From contig NW_019173939.1 in assembly GCF_001642475.1 (NCBI RefSeq), forward strand, positions 1-64,000: DNA of 64,000 nt, read 5' to 3'. The translations under genes and the position numbers were made by a program. Shown piece after piece: positions 1 through 11,078 of the stretch. This DNA comes from Fonsecaea monophora (Eukaryota; Ascomycota; Eurotiomycetes; Chaetothyriales; Herpotrichiellaceae). A model generated the notes under the pieces. That model saw only the letters and a program-made list of their open reading frames with translations, had not been told where the DNA came from and ran no database searches. The first letter of the stretch is position 1; the number at the start of each line of letters is the position of its first letter.

Positions 1-150
1 GGGGGGCGCTGCGCTTCGTGGTAAATGCATGGGCTCATGGGAGATTTTTTGCCTCCAAGCACGGGGGGCAAATTCTGTCAAAATCATGTCCTCTCCTCTC
101 CTCTTCGCATTCGCTACACTTGTACTGCTACGTCGTCAGGTTCCGAAAGT

Positions 151-176
151 GGTAGGTAGGTAGGTAGGTAGGTAGG
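151..176. repeat. GGTA tetranucleotide microsatellite
   Basis: About six tandem copies of GGTA are read directly. A looser relative of the same repeat recurs near 63090-63125 at the other end of the window. Confidence 0.9.
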
Positions 177-489
177 CGGGTATCTATCTAAAGTTCCTGA
201 TGATGGCCGAGAGGAGACGAAAGCAAGACAAGGCAGGACAAGACAAGGGCATGTTATGTCCGTCTACCCGGCCCCCCTTTGCCCTTTGAGACCAACGGGT
301 CTCGTCTTCCTCTACCTCTATCATGTGGAAATCGAAAGGGTGGCAATATCGATCGCTCTCATTCGGGACAACAACGACCCGGTCTTGCAAATATCGTGTG
401 GATGTCGCGTTCAAGGTTATCCGCCGACTCGCACACGAGTGTGTGTACCTCGTACATGTACCGAGTGGATAGGACGATGTACCACCGAG

Positions 490-513
490 TATAGGGATAG
501 GGATAGGGATAGG
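490..513. repeat. TAGGGA hexanucleotide repeat
   Basis: Three to four tandem copies of TAGGGA are read directly. The unit resembles, but is not, the usual fungal telomere unit TTAGGG. It is best treated as a plain microsatellite. Confidence 0.8.
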
Positions 514-1101
514 CACGAAAAAGGGGGGGGGTTGGGGGAGATCTATTCGCCCGGAATGGACGTACATGCTTTACGGAGATTGTCTTTACACACACACACA
601 CACAGATATATACCTCTACATTAGGTACACACGATACATCGCATCGGGTGGACACATCAGGCACATTCGATAGACAGGGCAGAAGGGGAATAGGGGCAGC
701 GCGGCAGCACGGCATGTACCAGGGCCACGCACGGGTTGGGTTGTTCAATCGATCGATTAGAATACAATAGAAAAGGGGTTCGGGTCAAGGCATATCGAAT
801 CAAATCAAGTCTAACATGTGCGCGAGTGACAACCCCCCTCCGACCTTTGGGACGGCACGATTGTGGAAACTATAAATATGCAGATCGGAGCGGCGAAAGG
901 GGCAATGATCTCTTCACGCTCTTCTCCTGATAGGAATCAACTTCAACGCACTCGATATGGCCATGAAAAGGCACTGAAACGTTGTACGCATGCCTAGAGC
1001 AAAAGAAGAGAGAATACGGGACAGAATCGTACAGGGGTCACATCGTGTTAGATACCTGGAGTCATAGGGACCCAAATCTGAAGGATATCTTCAAATAGTA
1101 C

Positions 1102-1555
1102 TCAATACATGTGCTCATTGTAGCCTCTGGTCAAATCAGCCACGCAGTTGGCGACAAGACCCCCAATAATAGCACCATCGCGGGTTTCGATACCCTCCTC
1201 AACCTCCTTGCCTTTGCCCTTTCGTCGGGCGCAGACCAAATAGACAAACCGTAAAAGTCGGGATATCATAATACGTTGTTCGATGGTGACGCGGTGGCAA
1301 TACGATTGCCACTTGAAACAATGATGCTGTCAAAACAAAACGCCTGCCCAACCCCTTTCATATGCCGGGGTATTTTTGTTGCCTAGTGACCTTATCGTGT
1401 TCTTGGTCCAAATCAACGCATGTAATAAAGGCACCCGTGTTTTGTCCTCCCAAGTCGTTGGACCAATACCCTGTCCAAGCCAAATCCATTCTTCGTAATG
1501 CGCTCGACCCTGGTAACGCAACAGAAGAATCGCTTGATCTGGCAAACCCCGTCAT
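1102..1555 (-). CDS. Possible small two-exon gene or 3' fragment, unidentified
   Basis: The 3' part (1102-1326) reads 74 codons in one frame to a TGA. It begins right after a pyrimidine-rich TTTTGACAG acceptor and is in phase with it. Its residues look protein-like: a basic RRKGKGK stretch, then a GAIIGGLVANC segment and a YNEHMY end. Upstream, an ATG at 1555 opens a frame of about 55 codons that could join at 1389/1327 through a GTCACT donor, which is a weak donor. Two other frames are also open in the upstream part, so the first exon is doubtful. I recognise no family. It could be a small gene, a relic, or an alternative 3' end of the zinc-finger gene starting at 3034. Confidence 0.3.
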
Positions 1556-1690
1556 TGCCTGTAGTCATATCCTAAACGCCAGCGCTATGCAAAGGTATCG
1601 ATTAAGACAAGCGATTCACCTCCTCACGCACGAGGAGGCATCACAATATGAGAGGAAAATCTGATGATCGGAAAATGTTGCGTCGTACAA

Positions 1691-3034
1691 TTACAAGGAT
1701 GGGTGATAGAAGGACGTGTCGAAGCTCTCGGCCGCCTGCGCGAGGGTGTCGAGATCTGAGAACCCCCGAGTCAGAGTGGGTGGCATGGGTGGCAACAAGC
1801 CAGTGCCCACCAAGGTGGGATCATGGGTTTTGCCCAAGGTAGGGAGTTGCCCGAGGGGAGTGCTGTTCAGGAGAGGATCATCGCCCAGAGGAGGATAGAG
1901 GGACCCGGGGGATACACTCTCTGGGATGGTCTGAATGGGCATCAGGACCTGAGGCGGGTCGTGATAAAAAGCAGACTCATCGACATTGAGGGGAGTGTCA
2001 ATAGCTGTAGGAGCAAGGGAAGTAACCTCGGACAATGGCGAATGGATCAAACTGGACCGCCGGCTGGCTTCGGTGTTGATCTTGTCCAGCTTGTGGTGTT
2101 GTTTGGCTTTCTGCGCGTCTTTGGTGATGGCAGCCTTGCTTTTACGCGTCGACTCATCGCTCGTGCTGCCCGACGCTGACATACCCTTGTGGGTGCGCTC
2201 GTGTTGCTTCATGTTGTCTTTGCGTGTAAAGGCTTTGTTGCAGATCGGGCAGTGCACCCCCTTCTCTCCCGTGTGTTTTTTTCCATGACGCGCTGCATGG
2301 CCCGAGGTGGTGAAGGTTGCCTGGCAGTTATGTGACTGCGCATATGGGCAGGGATATTTGTTCTTTTTTCCAGGAGCGGCGCCAGAGCTTCCCGAAGGAG
2401 AGGTTCTGGCTTGTTCGCCTGCAGAAATCGAGGGGATGAGAGGTGGGACAGGCGCAGTCGCAACGGCCGTCGTTGAGTGGTTAGGGAGATTTTGGAGACT
2501 CGGATGCAGCGGCGCGGGCACAATAGGATATTGAGCAGGGGTGAGGGGATGCATCAGCTTGCTCGAGAATTGATCGGGCATGTTTGGGGTGATGATCAAT
2601 TGTTGTTCCAGGAATGGGGTGACGGTGGTGGGAGAAGGCAGGTAGCCCACCAGGTCTTGGCGCACGAGCGGGTCATAGTGTAGCATGCTGTTGTCCACAT
2701 AGTTGTACGGCGTTGCAGGCGACGGAGAGGAGTCCATGCTGAAGCTGGAACCCTTGGACGAAGTTGACGAGAGCCGCAACAGAGGCGGCGAGCCGACCGA
2801 GGACGAGATGGACGATGCTCTCGCGTACTTTGGTTGACGCAGGAGACTCGGCCTCTCTTCCCGCTGCGACGGAGAGTAGGATGGAGAGGCAGATGAATGG
2901 CGAGGTTCACACTCGGACTCTGGCTCTGGAGAAGACTGTCTGGATTGTCTCGAGCGGATGACAAAGGATGGACAATCGTTGTCGTTCAAGATCGAGAAGA
3001 AACGTGCTCCTCGCGATTGCGTCTGTACATCCAT
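1691..3034 (-). CDS. C2H2 zinc-finger transcription factor
   Basis: A probable DNA-binding regulator of 447 residues, single exon. Two adjacent C2H2 fingers lie at residues 229-282. The first has unusual CX7C-X12-HX3H spacing and the second has the standard CX2C-X12-HX3H, joined by a HTGEK linker. The rest is low-complexity Ser/Pro-rich sequence typical of fungal activators or repressors. The finger pair resembles the Nrg1/RfeC-like fungal group (family knowledge), but the target genes cannot be read from the sequence. A longer frame opens at a GTG at 3046; the first ATG at 3034 was chosen. A GTGAGT lies just upstream of that ATG, so an upstream non-coding or coding exon is possible. The upstream intergenic region exceeds 4 kb, common for fungal regulators with long leaders. 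Confidence 0.85.
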   Translation of the reverse strand: MDVQTQSRGARFFSILNDNDCPSFVIRSRQSRQSSPEPESECEPRHSSASPSYSPSQREERPSLLRQPKYARASSISSSVGSPPLLRLSSTSSKGSSFSMDSSPSPATPYNYVDNSMLHYDPLVRQDLVGYLPSPTTVTPFLEQQLIITPNMPDQFSSKLMHPLTPAQYPIVPAPLHPSLQNLPNHSTTAVATAPVPPLIPSISAGEQARTSPSGSSGAAPGKKNKYPCPYAQSHNCQATFTTSGHAARHGKKHTGEKGVHCPICNKAFTRKDNMKQHERTHKGMSASGSTSDESTRKSKAAITKDAQKAKQHHKLDKINTEASRRSSLIHSPLSEVTSLAPTAIDTPLNVDESAFYHDPPQVLMPIQTIPESVSPGSLYPPLGDDPLLNSTPLGQLPTLGKTHDPTLVGTGLLPPMPPTLTRGFSDLDTLAQAAESFDTSFYHPSL

Positions 3035-6000
3035 TGTTGGACGCACTCACCACGCGTCCAGCGGACAGGCCGCTGGTCCAAAATGAGCTAGAGAGAACAA
3101 CTGCGCAGGCCAAGTTAGAATATGCAAATGGTTACTAGGATTGGTACAAGACTTGGGACGGGTACATACGCCTGGGAAAGGCCGGTGACAATGTCGAATG
3201 ATTTGGGATGAATCAAAGGTTCAAACGGGGAGAGGGAGGTACACTGAAGGCGGTGGTCTTCTTGGGATGTCGCACTCTTCACAGAGGGAACGATAAGCAG
3301 TCACACACAGAGCAAGACAGATGCAACCCGCGTTGCTCAAGGAAGTGGCCGGATGAGATGTGCTGGGCGGCGAAAGGGTAGCACGCGCGAATGGATCGAG
3401 GATTGATCTATAGCAAGATGGGTATTGGATGGACGACTAGAGGATCCGCGGCAGGTGGTATAGAAGAAGCTGTAGCTGTCGAGAGATCCCGACAAGAGAA
3501 AGGACCCTTGAGAACAGGGACAATCAAGGGTATGTATTGTCTGTATAGCCCTTTCTACTCGACGCAGAGAGAAAGAGGGTCGATAATGTAGGAGCACGGG
3601 CAGAGGAAAGGGTCTATGAGGGCAAAGCTGGGATTCTTTGAGCCGGAAGTTGCGCGAGGGTCATCTCGGTGGGTTTGCAGGTTTTTGCGATTGCTGGCGT
3701 TCGGTGGGGGACGCGATCGAGGATCGAGCAGATGGAAAAGTTCAGAATGGCATATGGCGGCAGACGGCCCCAGGGTTGAAGCTAGCGAAGTCTTGCAATA
3801 ATTGGATCTTCTCCACGCGCAGGTTTGGGTCTTCTCGTGGGAGCAATGTCAGCGGCGGCGGGAGGTAGCACCACCATGGAGGGTTGACGAGCAATGACTG
3901 GCCGAGTAGCCTCTAAGCTCAGAGCTTAGGCCCCGTTGTGGTAGATTAGGAATGATTTAGTCTGCAGAACTGCCTTCTATTCCCGGCCTTGAGGGAGCCC
4001 TCATGCAGCCTCCATCGGCCGATGCTCTAAAAAGCCACAGGGACCTTGGGATGCGAGAAATCCTTGAATCTCGTTGGCCTCCGCGACGGGAGCATTTTCC
4101 TTTGCGGCGTCGTAGCCAACAAGGCCCTGCAGCACGAGTGTATTGGAAAACCCATTGATGTATCAGCCACCTCTTTTGTTGTATTTACATCTCTTTCTCT
4201 TCATTAAGTAGCCCAACGAGACATCGGAACGTGCTTGGTGCGGAGAGAGAAGGAAGGCGACCGTAGACAGCCCCCGTGGTTTATTGGGATCACCAATGCC
4301 GTCATGCCACCAATGTATCGCAAAATTTAGACACAGGTGAGGTCGAAGCTTTTCCTGGGAGCAAGGGGTGATCGGCGCGCATCTGTATCAGCCAGGACCG
4401 CTGACCTGGCGACGGTGAAGAAGTGCAAGGGGTGAAGGGGCCTCGCTAGTTCTGTTGAGGCAGTCAGGGAAAATCCTCTCCCAAGGTCATGATGCTAGGG
4501 ATCAGGCTCGATCGACCGATACACGAACAGATCACGATCCCCAAAAGCTACTGGTGGGTCGGAGAGTCTCTAAGTTGAAAATAAAAACCCCGTCTGGAGA
4601 TGGACCTCCGCCAAGGACGTCAGAGGAGCCAACCGCTGCTCCATCCCCAGCCAAGGGACACGCAGTCAGACACGGGAGAACGAACCCAACTTGGACCAGT
4701 CAGAGCGTTGATGGAGGCGGCAGGCTCGTGGATTTTTAAAGTTTGGACCAGGAATGCCGGAGTGGGTGATATCGGGAGATCAGGGAATTGGATAGGAAAG
4801 GAGAAATCGAGCATAGGTTCTACTAGGTATTCGGCTCAGCGGGTATAGCTTAGTCCTTTCAGTATGAACCAAATGAATAGTGCGAGCGGTATGTCTATCA
4901 AGAACAAATACTCAGATAGGCAGGAGCGCGCTAGAATTCGAGAAATAACGGTACTACTGCACATGAAGAGAAAGAAATACTTGGCATACTACCCAGTCGA
5001 GTAGCATTGGTACTGGTACAGGTACTGGTACTAGTATGAGCAGAAGCCCAGCAACAAGGCCGTGGGGCAGCACTTTTCCAAGGCTTCCTTCTTCCTCTTC
5101 CCTCCCCTTCCACCTCAGCTGACAGCCGAACCAGGAAGAACCGGCCCGTGACATCATTGGCGATCATGGAAAATCCGATCCAGGCCAAAATCCTCGATTG
5201 AAAGTCAGGGTCTTCTTCGTGCAGCTGCGGGGCAGGAAACAACGGCCAGGCCCACCAACTCTATTTTGCCCTACTCGTAGGTACGAATGTTTTCCTCCAT
5301 TTCCCAGTTGAAACACCTCCGACAAAAGCTACCGCAATCAGAAAGCGGTAACTCAAGTATGTGAACCCAGAGGACTCCAGGCATACGACCGAATTCTCTC
5401 CCAGGTAGCCCTTTAAGCATCTACGTCCCGTCTCTGCATCCACAACATCCGCAAACCTTCGTAACTACAAAGTGAGACACGATCGTTGACCGAGGACAAA
5501 GTGTTCTGCGAACACATCGTTTGCGCCGAAGATCTCATCTGATAGATTTTTGATCCGACCAGGGCTGCGACTTTGGTGGCATACCTCAGGCTTTTCGCGG
5601 GAATCGGTGAAACGGTGGGAAATCAAGCATTGAAAAGAACAGGGGGTTTGAATCAACCGAAAAGACTGGCAAGAGAAGAGTATAATTTATGGCAGGTTCG
5701 AGAGTCTGAATTGGGCATACTCAGATCCGACTCACAGCATAACCATCCCGGGGATTCAGAGAATATATTTAGTGGTTAGAGTTCAATTTAATCGCACAGG
5801 AAATCAATTCCGGGCATTGATCGGCACGTGGCGGGAATCTCTACACTCGAGATACCAAGGGTCTATTGACCTTAGGACCTTTTTTGTCCGTCTCCCTTGT
5901 GCCATGACGAAAATCAGGGCATTATCTGCTGCAGGGGTAATTGCTTCTTTGAGGCATGAGGCTGTCCTGTGATCTGGCGCAGGGACTTGTATTATCTGCG

Positions 6001-7260
6001 GCAACCAGATATACGAGGAGAACTGGGCTGAAGGCGACTTTGCCAAGCTGGGGGCTTTTCTCGAAGCCGAATCGAAGCATGCATTTGTCCGCCTCATTAT
6101 TCTCGATTTGTCGTAGGTTGTTGTACTGGAAACCTGTTTGTCTTCTGGCAAGGCTGTGTAACTGCACCAAGGCGCACACAAAGGTCGGCCCTCCAGAAAA
6201 CCCCCAAGACCGATTGGTACCACCCCTCTCGTTCTTCATATCCTGTAAGAAATGGCGGCAATGGTGGTGAGCCCTGGGTGATACCATCAATTCAATTTTC
6301 TATACTCATAGGAATATTGGACAGTGGGCAACGGCACTTGAATCTCGACTCCAGACTCCAAAAGCCATTCAACTGCTAGGATTGCCCTTGGTCCATGGCA
6401 TCCACGGTTGCTGACGTGGCAATCGATCAGTTGTTGTCTAGCAGAGAGAAGGAATAGCCACTATGCAAGTCGATTGGTCTGACATTGGGGTCTATGAGCA
6501 TAGCCTCGTTAGCCACAGCTCCTTCAAAAGTGCCCGTTGAGCTACGAGGTAATAGTCTGGTACCCTTCAGCCACCGCCGCATTAAGGAGGGGGGGGATTC
6601 CTCACTTCTCACTTCTGCCTCAGTCTCATTCCACCAACTCTCTGTCCCTGCACTAATTTATTGCCTAGTTGAGATGCAAACTTCAGCGCGCCCAGTTGCC
6701 CGACTGACCAGCTTCAACACAGGCGAGTGAGGCCTCTCTGGCACTCTAATTGGGCATTGTTTGCTGCCTAAAGCCTCATCAGTTTGGCGCCCGGGACTCA
6801 AGCCCGACGGGGTGCACCCAGCCCGACTATTACGTAGCCAGGCTCTGCCCCTCCAAAGATCACCTGCCCGCGGGCCTTTCGTACTGCGAACTTCGCCCAC
6901 TGACGGGCCCTTTTGTGCTGCTCCCAGTTATACCAGCCACCACTTATACACCAGCACCACTCTTGCAATTCCCAACATTCAACAGGGCATCAAGGGAGCC
7001 TTGCAACCCGCCAAGCAGCGCAGCATCTTGCCTTTTGTTTCATCCTGCTTCAAAAGCAGCCCTGTGTCCAACTTTACCATCACAATTTTCCAACATCCCA
7101 TCTCGACCGCTACCAAATCAGCCAATTTGACGTTTGCCGCGATCGAGTTCGCCACGATCCGACCCCTTCCGTGGTTCCAGTCTTCTTCTGGGCTACATAT
7201 CACTTTGTCAATTCAGTTTCTCTTGGCTTCACTTCTTCTGTTACCCCACTCGCAGCGACA
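3035..7260. other. 4.2 kb intergenic region between divergent genes
   Basis: No gene is supported. Frames of 100-140 codons occur (for example minus strand 5804-6223) but have no family motif, begin at non-ATG codons and are matched by open frames on the other strand. It contains a GGTACT-type repeat near 5009-5034. The last 350 bp before 7261 are pyrimidine-rich, as in many fungal promoters and leaders. It probably holds the promoters of both the zinc-finger gene (leftward) and the DUF3824 gene (rightward). Confidence 0.5.
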
Positions 7261-9351
7261 ATGTCCTATTACGACGACGACCGGCCTCGCCGGCAAAAGA
7301 GCACCCGCGAGCGATCTCGAAGAGATGACTATGAGGACACAATCTACGATACAAGCACGAGAGACACTCGCATAGTCAAACGGCGCGATGACAGTGTTGA
7401 TTCGATTGAAGAAGTGTCCCGCGACTTTGCCCCTGGTGACCGCGGCACCGTCTATCGTGAAACCACTGTGCGCAAGAGTGGCCATCGGCCCGTCCGTGCT
7501 AGATCCTCTGATGATCGCTATTACGATGATCGTTACGATGACCGCTCATATGTTTCGCGGCGCAAGTATGAGGATGACTACGTCGTCGTTGACAATCCCA
7601 AACGTAAAAGCCGTGACTATGACGATAGACGTGAGCAATGCTCCCCTTCTATACTTGTCGCCTCCACTGACTGATTCATCGCAGGTCGCTCTCGACGCTA
7701 CTCCTCCGACTACGATTCTCGCAGCCGCAGCCGCAGCCGTTCACCCCCAAAGAAAGAGCGCAGGAAGTCCACCACTGAGGAGCTGTTAGGATCCTTTGGC
7801 CTGGGTGGTATTGCCGGTACCCTGCTCGGAAAGAGTAAGAGTCGTGACAGGTCGAGATCCAGTTCGCGCGACGGCCGTCATCGAAGCCGGAGCCGAGCTG
7901 GTCGCCGTTCGTCGTCCGATCGATCGCGAGCCCAAAGCAAAAGCCGTGGCAAAGTTCGAAGCGAACAAATCTCCCAAGCCATCAAAGCTGCCGTCCTGGC
8001 TGGCGCTGGTGAGGCATTCCGTGCTCGAAAAGTTGAAGGTGGTTGGGGCGGCGAAAAAGGCAAACGGATCATCACCGCGGCCTTGGCGGCTGGAGGTGTC
8101 GATGGTTTGATTTCGGACAAGAACGACCCCCATCACCATTCAAAGCGCGACATTCTGGGCTCTGCTATTGCCGGTATGGCGACCAACCGCATCATCAACG
8201 GGCCTCGGTCGAAATCCCGCGGCAGAAACGGAAGCCCAGACAGCCGTCGCGGCCGGAGTCAGTCCCGAGGCGGGCTGGGAGACCTCGCTGCTGGCGGCGT
8301 GGTGGCAGCTACGGCAAAGAAAGTCTTTGATTCAGTCCGCTCTCGATCGCGTGGACGTGCTCGTTCTCGAAGCTCATCGTCGGACAGCCGTGGTAGTCGA
8401 AGCCCTCCTCGGCGCAAGCGGAGCCGAAGCGTGTCTGCCTTTGCGGCCAAGGGTCTTGCAGCACTGGGGTTGAAAGATGCCGCGGACAAGGTCGACCCCA
8501 ACCGTGAGCGTGATCGTCGCCGAAATTATGACGACTACTACGATGATGGTCGATCAAGTCGAAATGGAGGATATGGATACAGTGATTCCCGAGATGTAGG
8601 TACCATTCAACCCCACTTTGGTTCTCCTAATGGCGGTCCCCGTTCCATGAGCGTACCCAGGGGGCCGCCTCCTGGCTACGAGCTCGACTATGGCCCACGT
8701 CATACTGGTGACCCAGAAACAGACTCCGATTCTGACCTCGGCTCCAGTTCCGAAGATGAGAAAGAGATAAAGAAAGGTCGCAAGAAAATGTTTATTACCG
8801 GAGGTCTTGCGACGGTCGCGACCATCCATGCCGCGCACAGTGTCTACCAAAGCATGGAAAAACGACAGACGAGAAGAAGGGCTGTAAAGGAGGGTGATAT
8901 CACCGAAGAGCAAGCGAGGCGAGCAAAGAACAAGAACAGGTTGCAGGATGCTGCGAGTATTGGAATCGCTGCCCTTGGTCTGAAGGGGGCCTACAGTGAG
9001 TGGCAGGAGATGTCTGAGGCGCAAAAGGAGGCCAAGGAGGAGAAGGAGAAGCGTGAGCGACATAAGATGAAGCGAGAAGCAAGGAGACGAAAGATGAGCA
9101 TGATTGCCGCACACAACTATGCCGACAGTGGCTTTACAGGGAGCATGCCCAGTTTTCCAACATATTCTCAGACAACATACCCTCAGATGCAGTATCCGGC
9201 GTTTCCCCCACCACCCGGGGCATCATATGATAATGGGACAGCTGTCCACTACGCCGATGACAATCCTTATGGTGCCGTCACCAACCCACCCGCCTACGTA
9301 CCAACTCCTCCTCCCTTCCCTATGGGTGTTCCCAGAGCAGACACGAGATAA
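7261..9351 (+). CDS. DUF3824-family Arg/Ser- and Asp/Arg-rich protein
   Basis: Function unknown; the domain assignment is from family knowledge. Two exons, 7261-7630 and 7685-9351, separated by a 54 nt intron (GTGAGC...CGCAG), give 678 residues. The N-terminus is rich in Tyr/Asp/Arg, followed by repeated RS/SR dipeptides like those of RNA-binding or nuclear-speckle proteins. Glycine/alanine-rich helices of the LGSFGLGGIAGTLLG type recur three times between RS blocks. A coiled, Lys/Glu/Arg-rich helix lies near residues 585-610 and the C-terminus is Pro/Tyr-rich. The start is the ATG following the leader at 7260. It sits head-to-head with the zinc-finger gene across a long gap and upstream of two convergent Arg-rich genes. 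An RNA-related or membrane-scaffold role is only a guess. Confidence 0.85.
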
Positions 9352-9773
9352 CAAGATGACAAACTGTGTCTCCGTACGGAGACCAAACATGGCACTCTCC
9401 CGTGTGTTCCCAGCAACAGGCGTGGCGAGATTGATCATTCCAGACGATACATTGGGGTCTTGGGTTCGTGGGTACCCGGCACAGACCTGGCATTCTTTGC
9501 GACATTCTTTACATTTCGGTCATTTGGCATGCGTTCCCCCTGAGATGATGGCTACATATGCTCAAACCGGATCGGTTTTGGCTACGATTATTATGACCCC
9601 TCGACACGATCAATGAATACGATAACTACTTTTGTGAGAAGAGAATATTCTCAAAGAAATGACAAAGCTCATCGTTCCAGTTCTATCTGATCTCCACGTT
9701 TTGACGTATGTTGGTTACTCAGGACGATACCTCACCGTGTAGTCCGTCACTCCACTCAAGCTATTCAAGGCAT
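9352..9773. other. Convergent intergenic spacer
   Basis: This 422 bp spacer lies between the stop codons of two convergent genes. I see no coding signal. It should contain both polyadenylation regions. Confidence 0.5.
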
Positions 9774-10541
9774 TCAATCCTCAGCCCTCCCATTCCCCAA
9801 GAGCGGCCAGTCTGATCTGAACCCGACGCGTCCTCTATCCGGAGCGCTCTCTTGTCCTCCCCATGCACCTCCCATCGGATCTCCCCTCCCCAGCCCTCCT
9901 GACATGTATGCACCGCCGTGATGAGTGTTGGATCGTCGTCGAGGCATTCCCTGACCGCCGCGATAGTCGTCGTGGGGATGGGCGTCGTGCCACCACGGAC
10001 CACGGAATGAGGACTGCGGCATGGAGCGATGACCACCAGAACCTCGTGACGACGTGAAGCGCCGAGGAGCCGACCCGAACCAATCTTCTTCCTCGACGAC
10101 CACGGCGGGCCCTCTTCGTCGCTCAGCGCGCCCACCGCGTTCAAAGAACCGCGAACCTCCCTGCCAGCCGTGATAGACGGTCTCGGCACCACCGAACATG
10201 TCATCAGCAGATCTCCAATCCGGCCGGGCGCGGAAAGCAGGCGCAGAGCCCGCATCGGTGTGCCTCCTGGTGCTTCTCCTTCCGCCGGTGCGCAGTGGGG
10301 GCGACGCGCCGTCGCGGCGGTGGTGCCACCCGGAACTGCCTCCCCACCAGCGCGTGTCGTCTGACTCGAACCTATTGCGCGAGTTGTCACGCACGATCCG
10401 CAGGTTCCGCTCGTCGTGGTACCGGCCCCCAGGGCTCTGGCGGCGGCGCTGCTGATCGACCAGGACGGGGCGGCCGTCGCGACGCCAGCGCTGCATGTCC
10501 CGCGACGTGATGTCCGCTGGGGTGGAGTAGCTATTTCCCAT
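9774..10541 (-). CDS. Arg-rich protein with N-myristoylation-type start (MGN-A)
   Basis: Unidentified protein of 255 residues, single exon, ATG at 10541. It begins MGNSYSTP: Gly2 and Ser6 fit the N-myristoyltransferase consensus, so it may be lipidated and membrane-bound. The rest is very rich in Arg, Gly and Trp, with many RR pairs and short DDxRW-like elements, and is probably disordered. No catalytic domain is seen. The next gene on the same strand (11079-11852) has nearly the same length, a Met-Gly-Asn start and Arg-rich composition, yet the two cannot be aligned by eye beyond the N-terminus. The uninterrupted frame over 768 bp is the main evidence that it is real; high GC content makes long chance frames possible. 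Confidence 0.55.
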   Translation of the reverse strand: MGNSYSTPADITSRDMQRWRRDGRPVLVDQQRRRQSPGGRYHDERNLRIVRDNSRNRFESDDTRWWGGSSGWHHRRDGASPPLRTGGRRSTRRHTDAGSAPAFRARPDWRSADDMFGGAETVYHGWQGGSRFFERGGRAERRRGPAVVVEEEDWFGSAPRRFTSSRGSGGHRSMPQSSFRGPWWHDAHPHDDYRGGQGMPRRRSNTHHGGAYMSGGLGRGDPMGGAWGGQESAPDRGRVGFRSDWPLLGNGRAED

Positions 10542-11078
10542 GGTTTTTCTTTCGTTACCGTTCCGCTAGGTTCGAAGAAAGGGAGATTCTTTGTCCAGTA
10601 CTGCGTGTAATGCAGAGTGCGCTATGTTAGTCTGACTCCCGTGGGATGTTTGTTTTGATTGCAGACCTTTGGGGGGGGGGCCCCAGGAAATAATGCGTCT
10701 CGATGATGGATCGTGCCTCAGACTGGGAGAGAGGAAGATAGAGAGAGAGAGACTGAGGTATATGGGACATATTGAATGGTTTATATACTGCTACAAGACG
10801 ACGAGGCTGTGCCGTTGGTCCAGGCGCAAGGGTGAAAGAAATGCGCGGTGTCATGATCATTTGTGATTGCCATGAGAGTGACAGCTTGGTTGTGTCCCTG
10901 TCATTCTTCACTCTTCAGGTGAAGTACGTTCGCTCGCTCTGTGACTTTGGGAGTGAGATGGTGGTGTGGGAGGCAGTGAAACACATCACTCCATCACACC
11001 ATAGGGAGAGGAAGTCGACGGCGTGTGAAACCCAGGTTCATCGAATATCGCGGTGAGAGGGGAACAGAACGAACAGCT
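10542..11078. other. Spacer between the two MGN genes
   Basis: This 537 bp stretch holds no supported gene. It should contain the promoter of MGN-A and the 3' end of MGN-B. A run of ten G residues followed by CCCC lies at 10671-10684, and a purine-rich GAGAGA tract at about 10726-10754. Confidence 0.5.

Larger units (their letters stand above)
1..1101. other. Left-edge intergenic region with simple repeats
   Basis: No convincing gene is seen. Open frames here are short, overlap on both strands and show no family motif. The stretch holds a GGTA tandem repeat near 151-176, a TAGGGA-type repeat near 490-513, an AC dinucleotide run at 588-604, and several short T-, G- and C-rich tracts. It is probably downstream intergenic DNA of the minus-strand genes to the right. 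Confidence 0.5.

Noticed and set aside
490..513. Telomere repeat
   Set aside because: The unit is TAGGGA with only three to four copies, not a run of TTAGGG, and genes continue to the right without subtelomeric features.
5804..6223. Minus-strand 139-codon frame upstream of the DUF3824 gene
   Set aside because: It starts at GTG, has no motif, and the opposite strand is open as well.
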